Source of the DNA: Solen grandis
Taxonomy: Eukaryota > Mollusca > Bivalvia > Adapedonta > Solenidae
DNA length: 64,000 bases
NCBI GenBank assembly: GCA_021229015.1
Contig: CM037777.1
Span: 20,248,915 to 20,312,914 of the forward strand
Direction of reading: 5' to 3'
This document shows, piece by piece, positions 24,129 to 36,300 of the stretch; the stretch's first letter is position 1, and every line of letters starts with the position of its first letter. The position numbers and the translations under genes were made by a program. The notes under the pieces are model-generated. The model made no database searches. It was not told the DNA's origin and worked only from the letters and a program-made list of their open reading frames with translations.

Positions 24129-24489
24129 GTAGGTGTCCTTCACATGGTCTAAGCAGTCTTTGTTTTCTTCTCTTTCTCCTTTTCATCTCATCCTTGTTTA
24201 CTGTGTTCTCTCTATTCCTCTGCACCTATCTCTTTCTCCTTCTCTCTTTTTATTTGTTTATGTTGTTCTCTGCATTCTTTTTATAGCAAAAGTAATATAA
24301 TTTAATTTAAATTCAAGTTATATTTCTAATGATTCATTGAATTCTGTCAGGACCTATTCAATAATATGTGATATTTTCTAAAAGATTTCTGTAGGGAATA
24401 GATGATACATGCAATGATAACAAGCATAAAATTAACAAAGCAGTAACTAATTTTAGATGTGTTATCAAATCATATTCTTTACATTTTAG

Positions 24490-26200
24490 CTGGAAAGTGG
24501 TCCCCTCAGCACAGAACCACCTCCCAGCTAGACGATGCCCTAAAGCTTGTGCGGGGCAGTCCGCGGGCTAGTTCTGCTCGCACACGCTCAAGTCCAAATC
24601 AAAGCCCTCCATACTACAGACAGAACACCGATCCTCTCAGCAAACCCTACTTCAACAAGTACGCTCATCCTACTGTGAACCAGCAGAATGGAGGCAGGGA
24701 CAAGAGGGAGGAGCTTCATAATAAAAGTTTACGCAATCTGAACAACAGTCGGACGCTGTTTGAACAGCAGCTTGAAACGTATCAGCAGTCACTGGCAGAA
24801 CAGCAACAGAAGGCTCTGAAAGATTTTAACAAGCAGATTATGAAGGAAATAGAACTAGATAAAAATGTGGTTGTGGCTGAGGATTATACAAACAGAAAAG
24901 AGGCTCTAGAAAGAAGTGAAAGTTTATCCACAGTCGACAGTTTAGAGGATAATAATTCAAATGATACATTAAGAGAAAGTTGTGAGTTAGATTCTTTCAT
25001 GGGAAAACAAAATGATCCAGGAAATGGAAATTCTAAAACAGTGACTTTTGCTGAACCAGCAAGGGCTGATTCTTATAATGGTGTTCAAAATGGAGGAAAT
25101 ATTAGACACAAAACTATTGATTCGTTCAATACACAGGCTCAGATGCAGACTGGGCCACAGTTTTTCGCATCAGAGCAGAAGCAGCAGTTCATCCTCCAGC
25201 GGCAGCAGGAGATTCAGCAGCAACTGCAGGAGCAGCAGCTTCAGCAACAGCAAGACCTGAAACAAAAAGTTCTGAGCCAGCAGCTTCAGTTGCACCAACA
25301 CCTTCAGCAGCCAGAGCAGCATCAAACTCAGGTGCAGCATCCGGATGGACAAGGCAATAACAATGGGCATTTAGTGGGCAGGGATGAAGAGAAAGAGAAC
25401 TTTCGACCAAAGGCCCAGATGAAGGCTTGGGCCACTCCCTCACCCCACCCACCTCCACAAGTCAGTGCAGTAACAGCTCAACAGAACCTAGTGACCAATT
25501 CAAGTCCTTACACTGGTAAGAACACTATCACAAATACTACTGTGACGACATATGATAGAATGCCTACTAACAATTATGGTGCAATTCAGACCAATGGTAA
25601 CGGAAATGGTGTTGTAAAACCTGGTGCTACAAATGGGTCACAACTTCAGAACAACAATAACTCCAGTGCAGTGTCTGGGAAGGCTGCTGATGCACTAATG
25701 GAATATAACCAAAGCAATACAACTAAAAGTGAAATGTCATTTCTAGAAAGTGTTACAAATGGACTAAGTAGGACACAAAATGTAGAGCCTAAAGTGACAA
25801 TGGTGACTACCACATCTGTCCCAGCTAAAGTTCCCCCCAGTTCTGTGAATGGCTCTGCAGCAAGCAAACCCCCTCCGGCACCGGCCCAGCCAACCACAGC
25901 TGCTAAGTCCCAGCCTTCCACTGTCAGTTCAACAACCATGACAACCAACAAAACTTCGATAACATCTCCAAAACCTCCAGGCTCTGGTTACTATATCAGC
26001 TCCTATGGTGCAGCTTTTGTTGCTAGGCAGGTTGCGATTGAATCACAGAAACAGAAGCAGCAGTCAACACCTGAGGTGCAGACGACAACTGGAAACACAG
26101 TTACTATGACTACAGAGTCTAGTGCATTGAATGGACCTGTGGCCAGAGGGACGTTCGGATTGTCCAACGGTCAGTTTGTGATCTACAATGGAGATGATGG
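24490..26200 (+). CDS. CEP126: CEP126-like gene, large coding exon (cut by gap)
   Basis: Acceptor CTTTACATTTTAG, then at least 570 codons open to the assembly gap. CEP126-like landmarks in order: SQLDDALKLV (family: basic region followed by L-E/D-E/D-A-L-K), a coiled-coil stretch RTLFEQQLETYQQSLAEQQQ then KALKDFNKQIMKEI, and SESLSTVDSLED. After this the protein is low complexity: a Gln-rich segment (about 25175-25330), Asn/Thr/Ser/Pro-rich segments, and GSGYYISSYGAAFVARQVAI near 25981. The vertebrate protein likewise has an N-terminal coiled coil and a long disordered middle encoded by one large exon. The last residues before the gap are GQFVIYNGDDG. The exon end is not visible. Family role: centrosomal/ciliary-base microtubule organisation. 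Confidence 0.8.
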
Positions 26201-26300
26201 NNNNNNNNNNNNNNNNNNNNNNNNNNNNNNNNNNNNNNNNNNNNNNNNNNNNNNNNNNNNNNNNNNNNNNNNNNNNNNNNNNNNNNNNNNNNNNNNNNNN
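26201..26300. other. Assembly gap (100 N)
   Basis: Exactly 100 Ns, the usual placeholder for unknown length. It separates the large CEP126-like exon from the middle of a hairpin-headed repeat, so the exon's 3' end, its donor and the 5' half of the repeat are hidden. Confidence 0.95.
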
Positions 26301-26634
26301 CGTAAAAAACATGGCCGCCAGGGGCGGGGCTTATTTGCCTTATATGTATATAGAGAAAACTTTAATCAACATTTCCTCTGAAACCACTGGACAGAATTTG
26401 ATTAAACCTGGCAGGAATGATCCTTGGGTCAACCTTCACAAAAGTTCCTAAAATAAACTTGATCCATATAGAACTCTGATTGCCATGGCAACAAAAAGAA
26501 AAAAAAATGAAAACTTTAAAAATCATCTTCTTCAAAACTACTGGCCAGATTTTAAAATAAATTGGTACAGATGTTCCTTGGGTCAACCTATTTATCTCAG
26601 GTGAGCGATTTAGGGCCATCATGGGCCTCTTGTT
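26301..26634 (+). mobile_element. Hairpin-headed element 5, 3' part
   Basis: Two diverged core units about 155 bases apart (CTGGACAGAATTTGATTAAA at 26385 and CTGGCCAGATTTTAAAATAA at about 26540, each followed by CTTGGGTCAACCT). They lead into TCTCAGGTGAGCGATTTAGG and GGGCCTCTTGTT, the same 3' end as element 2. The 5' head is lost in the gap. Confidence 0.75.
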
Positions 26635-26845
26635 ATTTAAAAGTACTTGACCACTTTAGGACATCAACCTATTAGTCATTGACTGTACTGTACTTTGTTC
26701 AAATGTCTCACAATACAATGTTATACAATCTGTCGAAAAGATTAACAAGAGATAATAAATTGTAAAAACCAGCCATATTAAACAGATATGTTGCATTTTT
26801 ATTTTGTAAATTCTTCGAAAGACCATTTTTGTCAGGATAGTTATG

Positions 26846-27150
26846 GAACCCCATATGTAAATGGGGGAGACATATATTTTGTCAGCGTTATCTGTCTGTC
26901 TGTCTGTCTATCTGTCAGACTTCTTGTCCGGAGCATAACTAAAACATTTAAGAGCTATAAACTTGAAACTTCACAGGTCTGTAGATCTCATGGAGGAAAA
27001 GTGTCGTATACAATCCAGGGCTTCCATAGTTAACGTGTAGGCATACACCATCATGATAATCTTGTGGAATACAAGTTTTCAATTGCTGAATCATTGCTAT
27101 CATATTTTGACTTCTTGATCTTCAAGGGGGTGGAAAAATAATTTTTCGCG
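26846..27150 (+). mobile_element. Hairpin-headed element 6, probable
   Basis: CCCCATATGTAAATGGGGGA forms a head hairpin, followed by a TCTGTCTGTCTGTC microsatellite and a core-like stretch (CTATAAACTTGAAACTTC). Same layout as elements 1-3, but the 3' end is not identified. Confidence 0.5.
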
Positions 27151-27327
27151 CCAAAATGGACTTACGCGGTTTTTTAACTTCACCGACATTATTATCTTAG
27201 AATGGAAAAAAAATAAAATTATCCGTAAATATCTTACTTATAACGTTTCAAATGACGTTTCAAAAGTTTTGTTCTTCATTTGATTATTTCCCATCTGGAT
27301 TATTGCAGTGGCATATTGTTTTGAGGG

Positions 27328-27540
27328 GACTTCCGTGGCCGGGAGGGACTTTAACACTAATTTAGACCCCACCACCCTCCCCTCGCACCGCGTGGGTTCG
27401 AAACCCGGTATTGTCATTCAGATTTTCATGTGAGGAAGCCTTCCAGATGGTTTTCGGTAGGTTGGTGGTTTTACCCGGATGTCTCAGTGCATTAGGAGTC
27501 TTCCTAGTTAGCTGAACGCCGCTTTATGACTGACATACTG
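27328..27540 (+). mobile_element. SINE family 1, diverged
   Basis: CTTCCGTGGCCGGGAGGGAC head, B box GGGTTCGAAACCC, then the family body with GGAAGCCTTCCAGATGG and a decayed tail (ATGACTGACATACTG). Confidence 0.8.
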
Positions 27541-27576
27541 TTAACTTATATAAATTCTGTACTTTATTTATAACAG

Positions 27577-27730
27577 CTCTGTGGGAAATGCCCTAGTAGG
27601 TCTCAGTGAACTTCTAACTGAACAAACTCCAGATATAGCGGTTTTACGATTCTCAGACACTGCAGATTTGTTACATGTTGTTCCATATATCAAATCAAAA
27701 GCATTTTATGACAAAATCCCAACTTTCTAA
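27577..27730 (+). CDS. Exon-like segment ending in stop, product unknown
   Basis: Acceptor TATTTATAACAG followed by 50 open codons and a TAA at 27728-27730. It reads SVGNALVGLSELLTEQTPDI, then AVLRFSDTADLLHVVPYIKS and KAFYDKIPTF. Amino-acid use is clearly protein-like (amphipathic, few low-complexity residues) in otherwise AT-rich non-coding DNA. The position and strand fit a 3' exon of the CEP126-like gene or of another gene on the same strand. I do not recognise the family, and the phase cannot be checked because the preceding exon ends in the gap. A processed fragment is another possibility. Confidence 0.4.
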
Positions 27731-28029
27731 TGACGATGACTTCCTTTGACGCGTTCAAGAATCAAATGAGAACAAAAAATATTGTCATTTTATTTTGAAA
27801 AATATTACCATTTTAATTTTGCGGTGCTATATACAATTTATGACATTTTTAAATTAGATTGTAAATAACATAATATAAATTTATATATGGTTCTATATTT
27901 GATCAAAAATAGTTTATGGCATTTTAGAGATTTGATTGATTACAATGTTATTTAAAATAGCACAGTTTCAGTTTCGGGTGTTACAGTTGTGATTTGAATA
28001 GAAATTTGATTTTAGTGTGATGTTCTGTA

Positions 28030-29330
28030 TATAAAGTTGATCCTTATAATTGCGGTTTAACTATGGAAGTCTGAATGGTTAGGTGGTCTTAATTCTGGAA
28101 TTGTCTTTAAATAAGATTTTGCTGTGGTGGTCTCAAATAGTAAGATTGTCTTCATGCTGGGATGGTCTATATATAAAGTTTGACTGTGCTGGTCTGAATA
28201 GTGACGTGGGTCAATAATGGAATACATGTAGTCTTTATATGAGGTTCAACTGTGGTGGTCTGAATAGTGAAGTGGACTCAATAATGGGATACATGCAGTC
28301 TTTATATGAGGTTCAACTGTGGTGGCCTGAATAGTGAAGTGGACTCAATAATGGGATACATGCAGTATTTATATGAGGTTCTACTGTGGTTGTCTGAATA
28401 GTGAAGTGGACTCAATAATGGGATACATGTAGTCTTTATATGAGGTTCAGTGGACTCAATAATGGGATACATGTAGTCTTTATATGAGGTTCAACTGTGG
28501 TGGCCTGAATAATGGAGTGGACTCAATAATGGAATACATGTAGTCTTTATATGAGGTTCAACTGTGGTGGCCTGAATAGTGAAGTGGACTCAATAATGGG
28601 ATACATTCAGTCTTTATGCGAGGTTCTACTGTGGTGGTCTGAATATTGAAATGATCCTGATACTATGATAAATGAGGCTTAACTTTTGCGGTCTGAATAG
28701 TGAGGTGGTCGTTATTGTTGGATTGGCTTTAAAAGTGGTTTTGCTGTGGTGGTCTCAAATAGAGAGGTGGTCGTAAATCTTGGATTGGCCTAAAATGAGG
28801 TTTTGCTGCGGTGGTCTCAAATAGTGAGGTGGTCGTAATTGTTGGATGGCTTTAAATGAGGATTTGCTGTGGTGGTCTCAAATAGTGAGGTTGTCTTAAA
28901 TGTTGGATTGGCTTTAAAGGGGTTTTGCTGGTGTGGTCTCAAATAGTGAGGTTGTCTTAAATGTTGGATTGGCTTTAAATGCGGTTTTGCTGGTGTGGTC
29001 TCAAATAGTGAGGTGGCCGTAATTGTTGGATTGCTTTAAATGAGGTTTTGCTGGTGTGATCTCAAATAGTGAGGTGGTCGTAATTGTTGGATTGCTTTAA
29101 ATGAGGTTTTGCTGGTGTGATCTCAAATAGTGAGGTGATCGTAATTGTTGGATTGCTTTAAAGGAGGTTTTGCTGGTGGTGGTCTCAAATAGTGAGGGTC
29201 GTATTTTTTTGGATTCTAAGTGTATTTGGTTTTATAATGTTGTGGTCCGAATAGTTAGGTGGTTGTTATACCGGCATTGTCTTTACCTGAGGTTTAACTA
29301 TGGCAGTCGGAATAAAAGGGGTTTTTACTT
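28030..29330. repeat. Minisatellite with 67-bp and 61-bp subfamilies
   Basis: The left part (about 28030-28680) repeats a ~67-bp unit containing GAATAGTGAAGTGGACTCAA and TCTTTATATGAGGTTC. The right part (about 28680-29210) repeats a ~61-bp unit containing CTCAAATAGTGAGGTGGTCG and TTTTGCTGGTGTG. Both share a TGGTGGTCT-GAATAGT core, so one derives from the other. About 20 units in total, edges decayed. Confidence 0.9.
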
Positions 29331-29334
29331 AAAA

Positions 29335-30500
29335 GATTGTCAACAACAGTATAAGCATATGCCTAAAATACTTGTCTTATTTCGATATTAGTCATGACTT
29401 ACCAATGAAAAACTATTATTTCTAAGTAGCCGAAAGGCCGTTGATGAACGGCGACCGCGACATACCGATATCGTTAAATTATTAGTGTACATCCCTGGTA
29501 TCGGAGCTTAGTAGATTTTATTTTTCATTTTCAGCAGGCTATTTCTGGGATTGACTTTGTATGGTATCATGCAACTTTTTAGGGCGTGATACAAAATTCC
29601 CCAAATGCCGATTGGCCGTTAACTTTGTAAACAAGCAGATCTTTAAGAAATTTGAATTTACATTCAGAATCACACAGTAAGAGACTGATAGCTGGTCTTG
29701 CAATTTACATTTCGGATATCAAATTGAAGTAAAGGTTTTAATGGCGCGTTGCTTTTCAAAAACATTGGAGGAAAATTTGTAATGGCGTGAAACTTTCCAA
29801 TTATTTTAACTAGGAAAAAAAAAACACCAAAAAAAACCCAAAAGCTTTGATTTAGTGTCAACATATAACCCCGAAAAAAAAATTAGAATCTGTGTGGTTA
29901 GATAAATTATAACTTTTTAAGTAAGCTTATTTCTCAGTTAATTACATTCTGGTTTGACTCAATGGTCTATGATGTCTTATCGTTGCACGTGTTACATCGC
30001 TAACGTCATTATCCTAGAAACTTATTAACAACACCTCAAATCATTTATATTTAAGTTAGTCATTTATCAACGTTCAATGGTGTAATATTTGCATGCTTTG
30101 GCACGTGAGACTTATAATGAGAGACAGAACAGCCATAAATCAAAGAAACGTTTGAAATGTTCAAATGTTGATCACAGCCACCACAAAGCATTAAGCATTT
30201 TACTGGTACAATTTATAGTAACAATGATGTTGTTCTTGTTCTTGTTGGTATTTTTTGTTATCATTACTAAATTTTTTTGTTTTTTTTTGTTGTTTTTTTT
30301 GTTTTGTTTTTTGTTGTTGTTTTTTTGGTTTTTTTTTTTTTTGGGGGGGGGGGCACTAAAATGAGACATATATGATCTAAACAAACATCTATGTACAAAA
30401 ATTATGTAAATATTTACAATGAATTTAGTTATGGTTAAGTGAAACGACTAATAATCATGATGTTGAAATCATAACACGAGATAATTACCTGGGTCCATGC
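29335..30500. other. Non-coding stretch with T/G-rich tract
   Basis: No gene recognised. 30260-30352 is a T-rich, G-spiked low-complexity tract ending in a poly-G run. Confidence 0.5.
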
Positions 30501-30504
30501 TGAA

Positions 30505-30875
30505 AATTCATATAAGTCAAAGTATACCATAGAACAATTGCTACGGATAAAATAGAATACATGTAAACCAACTCAGTATAAGGTGATTTTAAAATCAATT
30601 CGAAAATGTTTGTTTACAGTTTCAGTAAATAAAAAATACATTTATATGTTAACGGTATTCATCAATGTCAAGAACGCTAGCAAGAAAACAGAAGATCTAA
30701 ACAGCAAGAAATTTACAGCAGCATCTAGACAAAGAGCAAAGTCTGCTGGATCCGATGTCGCAATTCTGTTGTTGATTTTAACTAGCTCAAATTAAATTGG
30801 CAACAACTTGATTTATCATCGAGCCAATTTGTAGGTTTAACGGCAAAATCCTTCTAGACAGGAAACTTTATCCGC
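30505..30875. repeat. Tandem-unit block D, copy 1
   Basis: Contains CTCAAATTAAATTGGCAACA, CTTGATTTATCATCGAGCCA and AGACAGGAAACTTTATC. These recur with substitutions at 38.5 and 46.8 kb and, in part, at 52.8 kb. The spacing of about 6-8 kb suggests a diverged large-unit tandem array. No conserved reading frame. Confidence 0.6.
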
Positions 30876-31087
30876 AAAACCACTGTAATGCTTCATTCAC
30901 ATTTCAATAAAGCCACAATGATTATCCGTTAGAAGATGTCCCGCAATGTTGAAATTGTGTTTTAGTGGCACAGAATCCACTGTTAATTTTATGAATCATA
31001 CTGTAAAAATACCCTTCATACAGTGTCATCCGTATGGAATTTATCGAGAACAATAAACAAACGGATAAAACTATGAACGGTATAATA

Positions 31088-31320
31088 AGGTCCATTAACA
31101 CACGGGTAACACTATGTACAATATACCGAGGTCCATTAACACACGGGTAACACAATGTACAATATACCAAGGTCCATTAACACACGCGTAACACTATATA
31201 CAATATACTAAGGACCATTAACACACGGGTGACACTATGTACAATATACCGAGGATCATTTACACACGTGCAACACTATGTACAATATACCAAAGACCAT
31301 TAACACACGGGTAACAACAT
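31088..31320. repeat. Minisatellite, 41-bp unit, about 6 copies
   Basis: TCCATTAACACACGGGTAAC recurs at 31091, 31132 and 31173 and then in more diverged form, with ACTATGTACAATATACCGAG between. Confidence 0.9.
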
Positions 31321-31352
31321 GTACGAAAGTCTCAATTTTTGAATACACTGTA

Positions 31353-31485
31353 TTATTACGTTGCAAAGCTAACGTTGTTGAGTATATTCAAATTGTTGAT
31401 AGAGATGGTGCTCTAGGGTGGCCTGCGTGGCAGAGTCTAGAAAAAGAGGCTGGTTGTCAATTCCTACATCATGATATAAGCAACG
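31353..31485 (+). pseudogene. Short-chain dehydrogenase-like fragment
   Basis: Reads KANVVEYIQIVDRDGALGWP, then AWQSLEKEAGCQFLHHDISN, and ends at a possible donor AACG|GTATGA. In classical SDRs (for example the 15-PGDH group) the second beta strand of the Rossmann fold ends in an Asp that binds the nucleotide (here VDRD). A helix follows, then a strand ending in xxDVSN (here HHDISN). Both signatures occur in order with about the right spacing, but a few extra residues interrupt the first strand. No glycine-rich TGxxxGIG exon or YxxxK exon was found nearby. Most likely a lone exon or relic. Confidence 0.35.
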
Positions 31486-31525
31486 GTATGACGACAATTG
31501 CTTTCGTTATGATTTCATTATGATT

Positions 31526-31950
31526 TTCTGAAATAGATGAATGACGGTCAAAGTGTTACATTTGACGTAAACAATTAACTAAATCCCGCACCAAAATACA
31601 TTTCCCTTCAGGCCAGGCTTTCAAAAAATGTTCTTAGGGATCTTTATAACATGCTACAGATGCACGTTGCATGAAACATAAAGAGTGTTATTTGTGAAAT
31701 GGGCATATCTTTCATTAGAGATAAGACTGAAATATTTAAATTCGTAAACATAATTGATTCGGCAATTTCTTACGTACATACCGGACCACAGGTGCACATC
31801 TTTCACAGGAATATTTTAAAGTTAACATTTTTTATTACAGTAAATGAGTTCTTCCTCCAAGATAGATAAGAAAATTGTTTTCGAAATACATATTTTATCC
31901 AGCTGCAACTTATCAAATTGTTAGAAACGTGTTAAAATGCGACCATGTGG

Positions 31951-32001
<51 letters not shown>

Positions 32002-33300
32002 CAATGTTTTTTTTTTTCTAACTGCGCATGTGAAACCACAATGCAATTAATTAATACTTTTAACAACAATAGTTTGATTCAGTCAATCCTTTCTCTTTTT
32101 ATTTACGTTCGTGGGATATAAATTTAACTATGAAAAAAACAAACAAAAAAAAAAACTCGTTAATTGACTGCCAAAAATTGCTATCAGCCAAATTTTTGTA
32201 TTGTATTGATGATTTTATAAATTTGAATGATGAACTCATTAACGTCTATCATTTAGTGCATAAAACATTTCACGTAACTTCACACGTTAACTCGCCACGT
32301 AGTTAAGAGATGGTAGTTGGAACTCAAATAAATATTTTTTTTTCTTTTTTTCCATGTGAGTACAAACAAGGTGTTCAAAAGAATTCAACATATTACTAAG
32401 TCTGTTAATTTTCTTTATAGAACTTTTTTAATTTCTTACTGTAAAAATGTATTTGAACCTACAGGTAAACTTGGAAAAATCGGTCTTTATTATTCCAGAA
32501 TAAGTCTATTTATCAGTGCTACAATTGTTAAATATAAAGTTGATATTGGATACATCTTTTAATGATTATTTTGTGTCTCTGTTGGGGATTGAACCTCCGA
32601 TCTCTGCTTCATTGAGTTCTAACACTCGATCACCGGAACCTATATACAGACCATTCTGTTGCATTCTCATATGTTTTGCATTACACCAACATATTTCAAG
32701 TACACACTGCAAGAAGTAAAATGCAAACCACGGTTAATCATTAAGATGTAACTCAGAAAACAAACACTTACATGTAGAGGAGAAATAACTTTTATTTATT
32801 TTAATTTTTTTTTATTTATTATGTATAAGTGCAAGAAAATATCACCAGATACATTAGCTGAATTTACATAGTCCGTTATTGTCATTGCAAAATTGGTCTG
32901 GCTTTGCGGAACAAACACGACTACATGTATATGATAGTTCATTTTGCGATTTTCAAATCAGAGTTTTGATAAATTTTCTATGTTAGATTATCAAGACTGC
33001 AAACAATAAACAAAAACAATAAACAAAAGGAATATTTAATGAATATTAAAGACATATTAAGGCCATAATTAAAAAATATGTTTGTTTGCAGTGCTCCGAC
33101 CAAACTTTTTTACGGTGGGTATGTAGGTAGATAGGGGTATTTTATTTAACTTTGACAATAGCGAAACTGAATAGCCTTCATGATGAAGAGATGGACATTT
33201 TATTAAGCTTACTCAAGTCTTTATTTGCTTCATCAAACATTATTTTTTAAAAACAATACATAACCTCTTAAAGAATCTTCCTGGTTTTGTTAAATTGCAG
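31526..33300. other. Non-coding stretch with (TA)n and a SINE-like fragment
   Basis: (TA)n at 31954-31999. Otherwise AT-rich with no recognised gene. Confidence 0.5.
32575..32670 (-). mobile_element. Possible tRNA-derived SINE head
   Basis: On the minus strand GGTTCCGGTGATCGAGTG resembles a decayed A box region, and GGAGGTTCAATCCCCAACA matches a B box/T-arm about 40 bases on. Not matched to families 1 or 2. No tRNA-length cloverleaf is evident, so not called a tRNA gene. Confidence 0.3.
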
Positions 33301-33371
33301 AGGACATCCGATTAGAGCGGAAAGAATGGCAGAAGGAGCGACTTGTAAAATTCAAAATGAGTCGGTACTAA
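33301..33371 (+). CDS. Probable terminal coding exon
   Basis: A good acceptor (TTTTGTTAAATTGCAG) is followed by two bases and then DIRLERKEWQKERLVKFKMS, RY and a stop (TAA 33369-33371). The peptide is a strongly charged helix, much like the rest of the CEP126-like protein. It lies on the same strand downstream, which makes it a candidate last exon of that gene. It needs an upstream exon leaving in phase 1, which cannot be checked across the gap. A different gene is possible. Confidence 0.4.
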
Positions 33372-36300
33372 TTCTGTAATGCAATATTTCAGGTGGGTAT
33401 GATTAGGGGTGTATTAATAAGGTCACAAGCTTTTTTGTTTTTGCTCTGTTTGATACAGTTTTATGCAGACCATTCGTGACTGCCATGCAGATCATGTACA
33501 TGTATTCCACGATTTCCCCGTTTAGGTGTTTATGTCTGTCTGCACATGGCATTGGTAATTAAATTAATTAAAACTAAAGTGAATGTACGAATATATTTGC
33601 CGAGGCAGACATGTGGCAGGCCGACGGAATGGTAGAGCCCTTAATATGCACCATACGGTGATAGCCGGAGACTAGACATGATTTTTGAACTTTGACACAT
33701 CAGCAAGATGACATGGTAGTGGCAGAGAAAGGTTTATCCATCTTCAGGTTGATACACCTTTATGTGTGCACCAATATGGTTGTCATCATACGGGCTTAGG
33801 CAATATGTCAACTTTATTACAAACACGATGACGGAAGAAAAAGGACAACATCTGTAGCAGAAAACCACCCTTTGATCACTCAAACGGGCCATAGCAACTT
33901 GGCATTACTTTTAATATAATTTTAGTGTGTTTCTTGCACGCAAGGATATTGATGATTGAGTAGACATTTTTTTCTCTCAAAGTAATATTTCATAGTGATA
34001 AATGTCTTATTACTGAAAATTATGTTTAGCATCAATTTTCTTGAACTGTATAGCACGAAAACAAATTGACACAATAAAGAGGAAAATGCTATATATCATT
34101 GTTCATTCGATTGGCCAGATTACAGTATTTTATTACGGTCATTTTAGGTTATCATTTTTTATGCTTTAATCTAATATTTGTCTCAATGTCTCATGTCTAA
34201 TTAAAGACCTTAAGACTACTTGCACATACGAAGAACTAACCCGTTTCACAGTCGGCAGACTGAAAGTATTAGTATAATGCTCAAAAAAGTTTGATCGAAA
34301 AGCGGCACCTTTGAGCACATTGTAATTCAAAGTTAATTCTCTATCCTGTTTGAACACTCCGTCAAACTCAATTTTAAGCTTCAGGTATGATTCTTTTGTC
34401 TTCAAAAACATCTTTCAATTATACATCATTATCAGTCTAAAACTCAAAGTTGCACATATATTTAGATTTAAGCCTGAACTCGTTCTTACGTACTTTTCAT
34501 GAACACGGGTCCAGATCATTAAGAACTTATTCATTGTTCATTATGGATGTTTAGCAAAGTAATCAACGTTTTCGAAAAGGGCTGTTGCATAAGTATTCCA
34601 AATAATGCTAGCGAAAAAAATATACCATATCAGACTGTAAATTTGATTACCATTTTGGATGCATTTGTATATTCGTTATATTATTGTCGCGCTACTCAAT
34701 TATATTAAATGGATTTGCTTTGTAGAGTTTGAATCTGTTTTTAATTAATATTAAAACACAAAGTGCTTACGCTTCATTTACATTTGAATTCATTTAGTTG
34801 AACAAACCATGTTTATCACTCTATTCTATTTCATGAAAAAATAAATCTCTGCAGCAGTGTTTCAATCGTATGTGTTAATTTCCTTAATTTATCATTTTCC
34901 TCAATTCATCGATGCTCACTATATAATTCCATTAGGTATTGCCTGTGTGCGTACTTTATGCAAAGCTATGTAATTAAAACTGTATTGTAACGAAAGCAAA
35001 TTTTCTTCGCTGATAACGAACTGTTTACAGCTGTCGTAGAAAGTGAAACAGGGCACCGAATTTGTTTCTGCTTTTTACTGATTGGATTCAGAAGAGATAC
35101 GCAAAACAAGCCTTCGTGCTCTATAATAGCATCCCCACGTACACTAAATGGCCATTAAAAAGTCACGATGCTGTAAGTGATTCCAATCTTTATTTGCGTT
35201 TTAGACACACATCAAATTGATTACGAGATTTTCTGTTTAACCTCGAGAAATTCGTTGGTATAAAAGTATCAAATTGTTGGTCGTTTACGAGAATATTATT
35301 GAGGAAAGAAAAATAAACAAGCGCGCACTTGTGAGTGTGTTTCTCATACAGTTTAATTTTATTTAGGATTGACTTCATATTCAGAATCGAAATTTATATA
35401 CGGATAAGAAGTTAATTAAATCAAAATTATATACATTCACCATAAGTCCTTTTTATGAAATCAGAAATCCTTAAGTAAATATACTAAATATGAAGAAAGT
35501 GTTAACCAATGTTACCGATTCTTCTCTATAACCAAGAACTGAGAGGATATAAAATGGATTTTGACTTGTTTCGTGAACCAATTAATTTAATATTTGTAAA
35601 CAACAGAAGAGTTCAGAAAATCACTCATTCCATTGGTTTGCATAAATTATTTTAGGATATTCCATCATGAAATAGGAGTTTCAGGATGCACATCTTTCTG
35701 CATGATTGTCTATTGGCAAATGACATTTTAATCTACTTATTTAAACATTAGGCCATCCAGTTGAAAAATTCTAACAAAAAAACCCCACCCAGTTGAAAAA
35801 GTAAACAGTTGTGAGTCTTTAGAAAACGTAGTTAACCTTTGTAGTGGACTCGTCCCTATAAGTCGCAAAGTTAGTTAACATAAGGTATAAATAGCACAAC
35901 ATTGGTTAACTGCTCGTCATTTAAACTAAGGGTACCGACAACGAATCCAACTGTCAGAAGTTTTTTTTTTTTATGATATTTTGGTTATACTACATTTTTG
36001 TCCATTTCTTTCTTTTTTTTCAACGACTAATATATTACATCTCAAAAACTAATCGTCAAATACGTTTTCAAGCATTATCTTATAATTACATACCATTTAA
36101 GTTTGCCAAAATTTATTATGTTTAATTGTAACACTTTTACTTCTCTAACTTTCTTATCTATTTTTTTACGCCGAATTACTTTTTTAAACGATATTTCTTG
36201 TTTTATGTAGTTTTACTTAGGGGAACACAATTCCTTTGAATCCTGCTGTTGTTCGTTTATACTTTTGAATACGTATTTAAATTAACACGGTTTTCATACG

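Noticed and set aside
30089..30364. 91-residue plus-strand ORF with hydrophobic tail
   Set aside because: The tail is translated from a T/G low-complexity tract.
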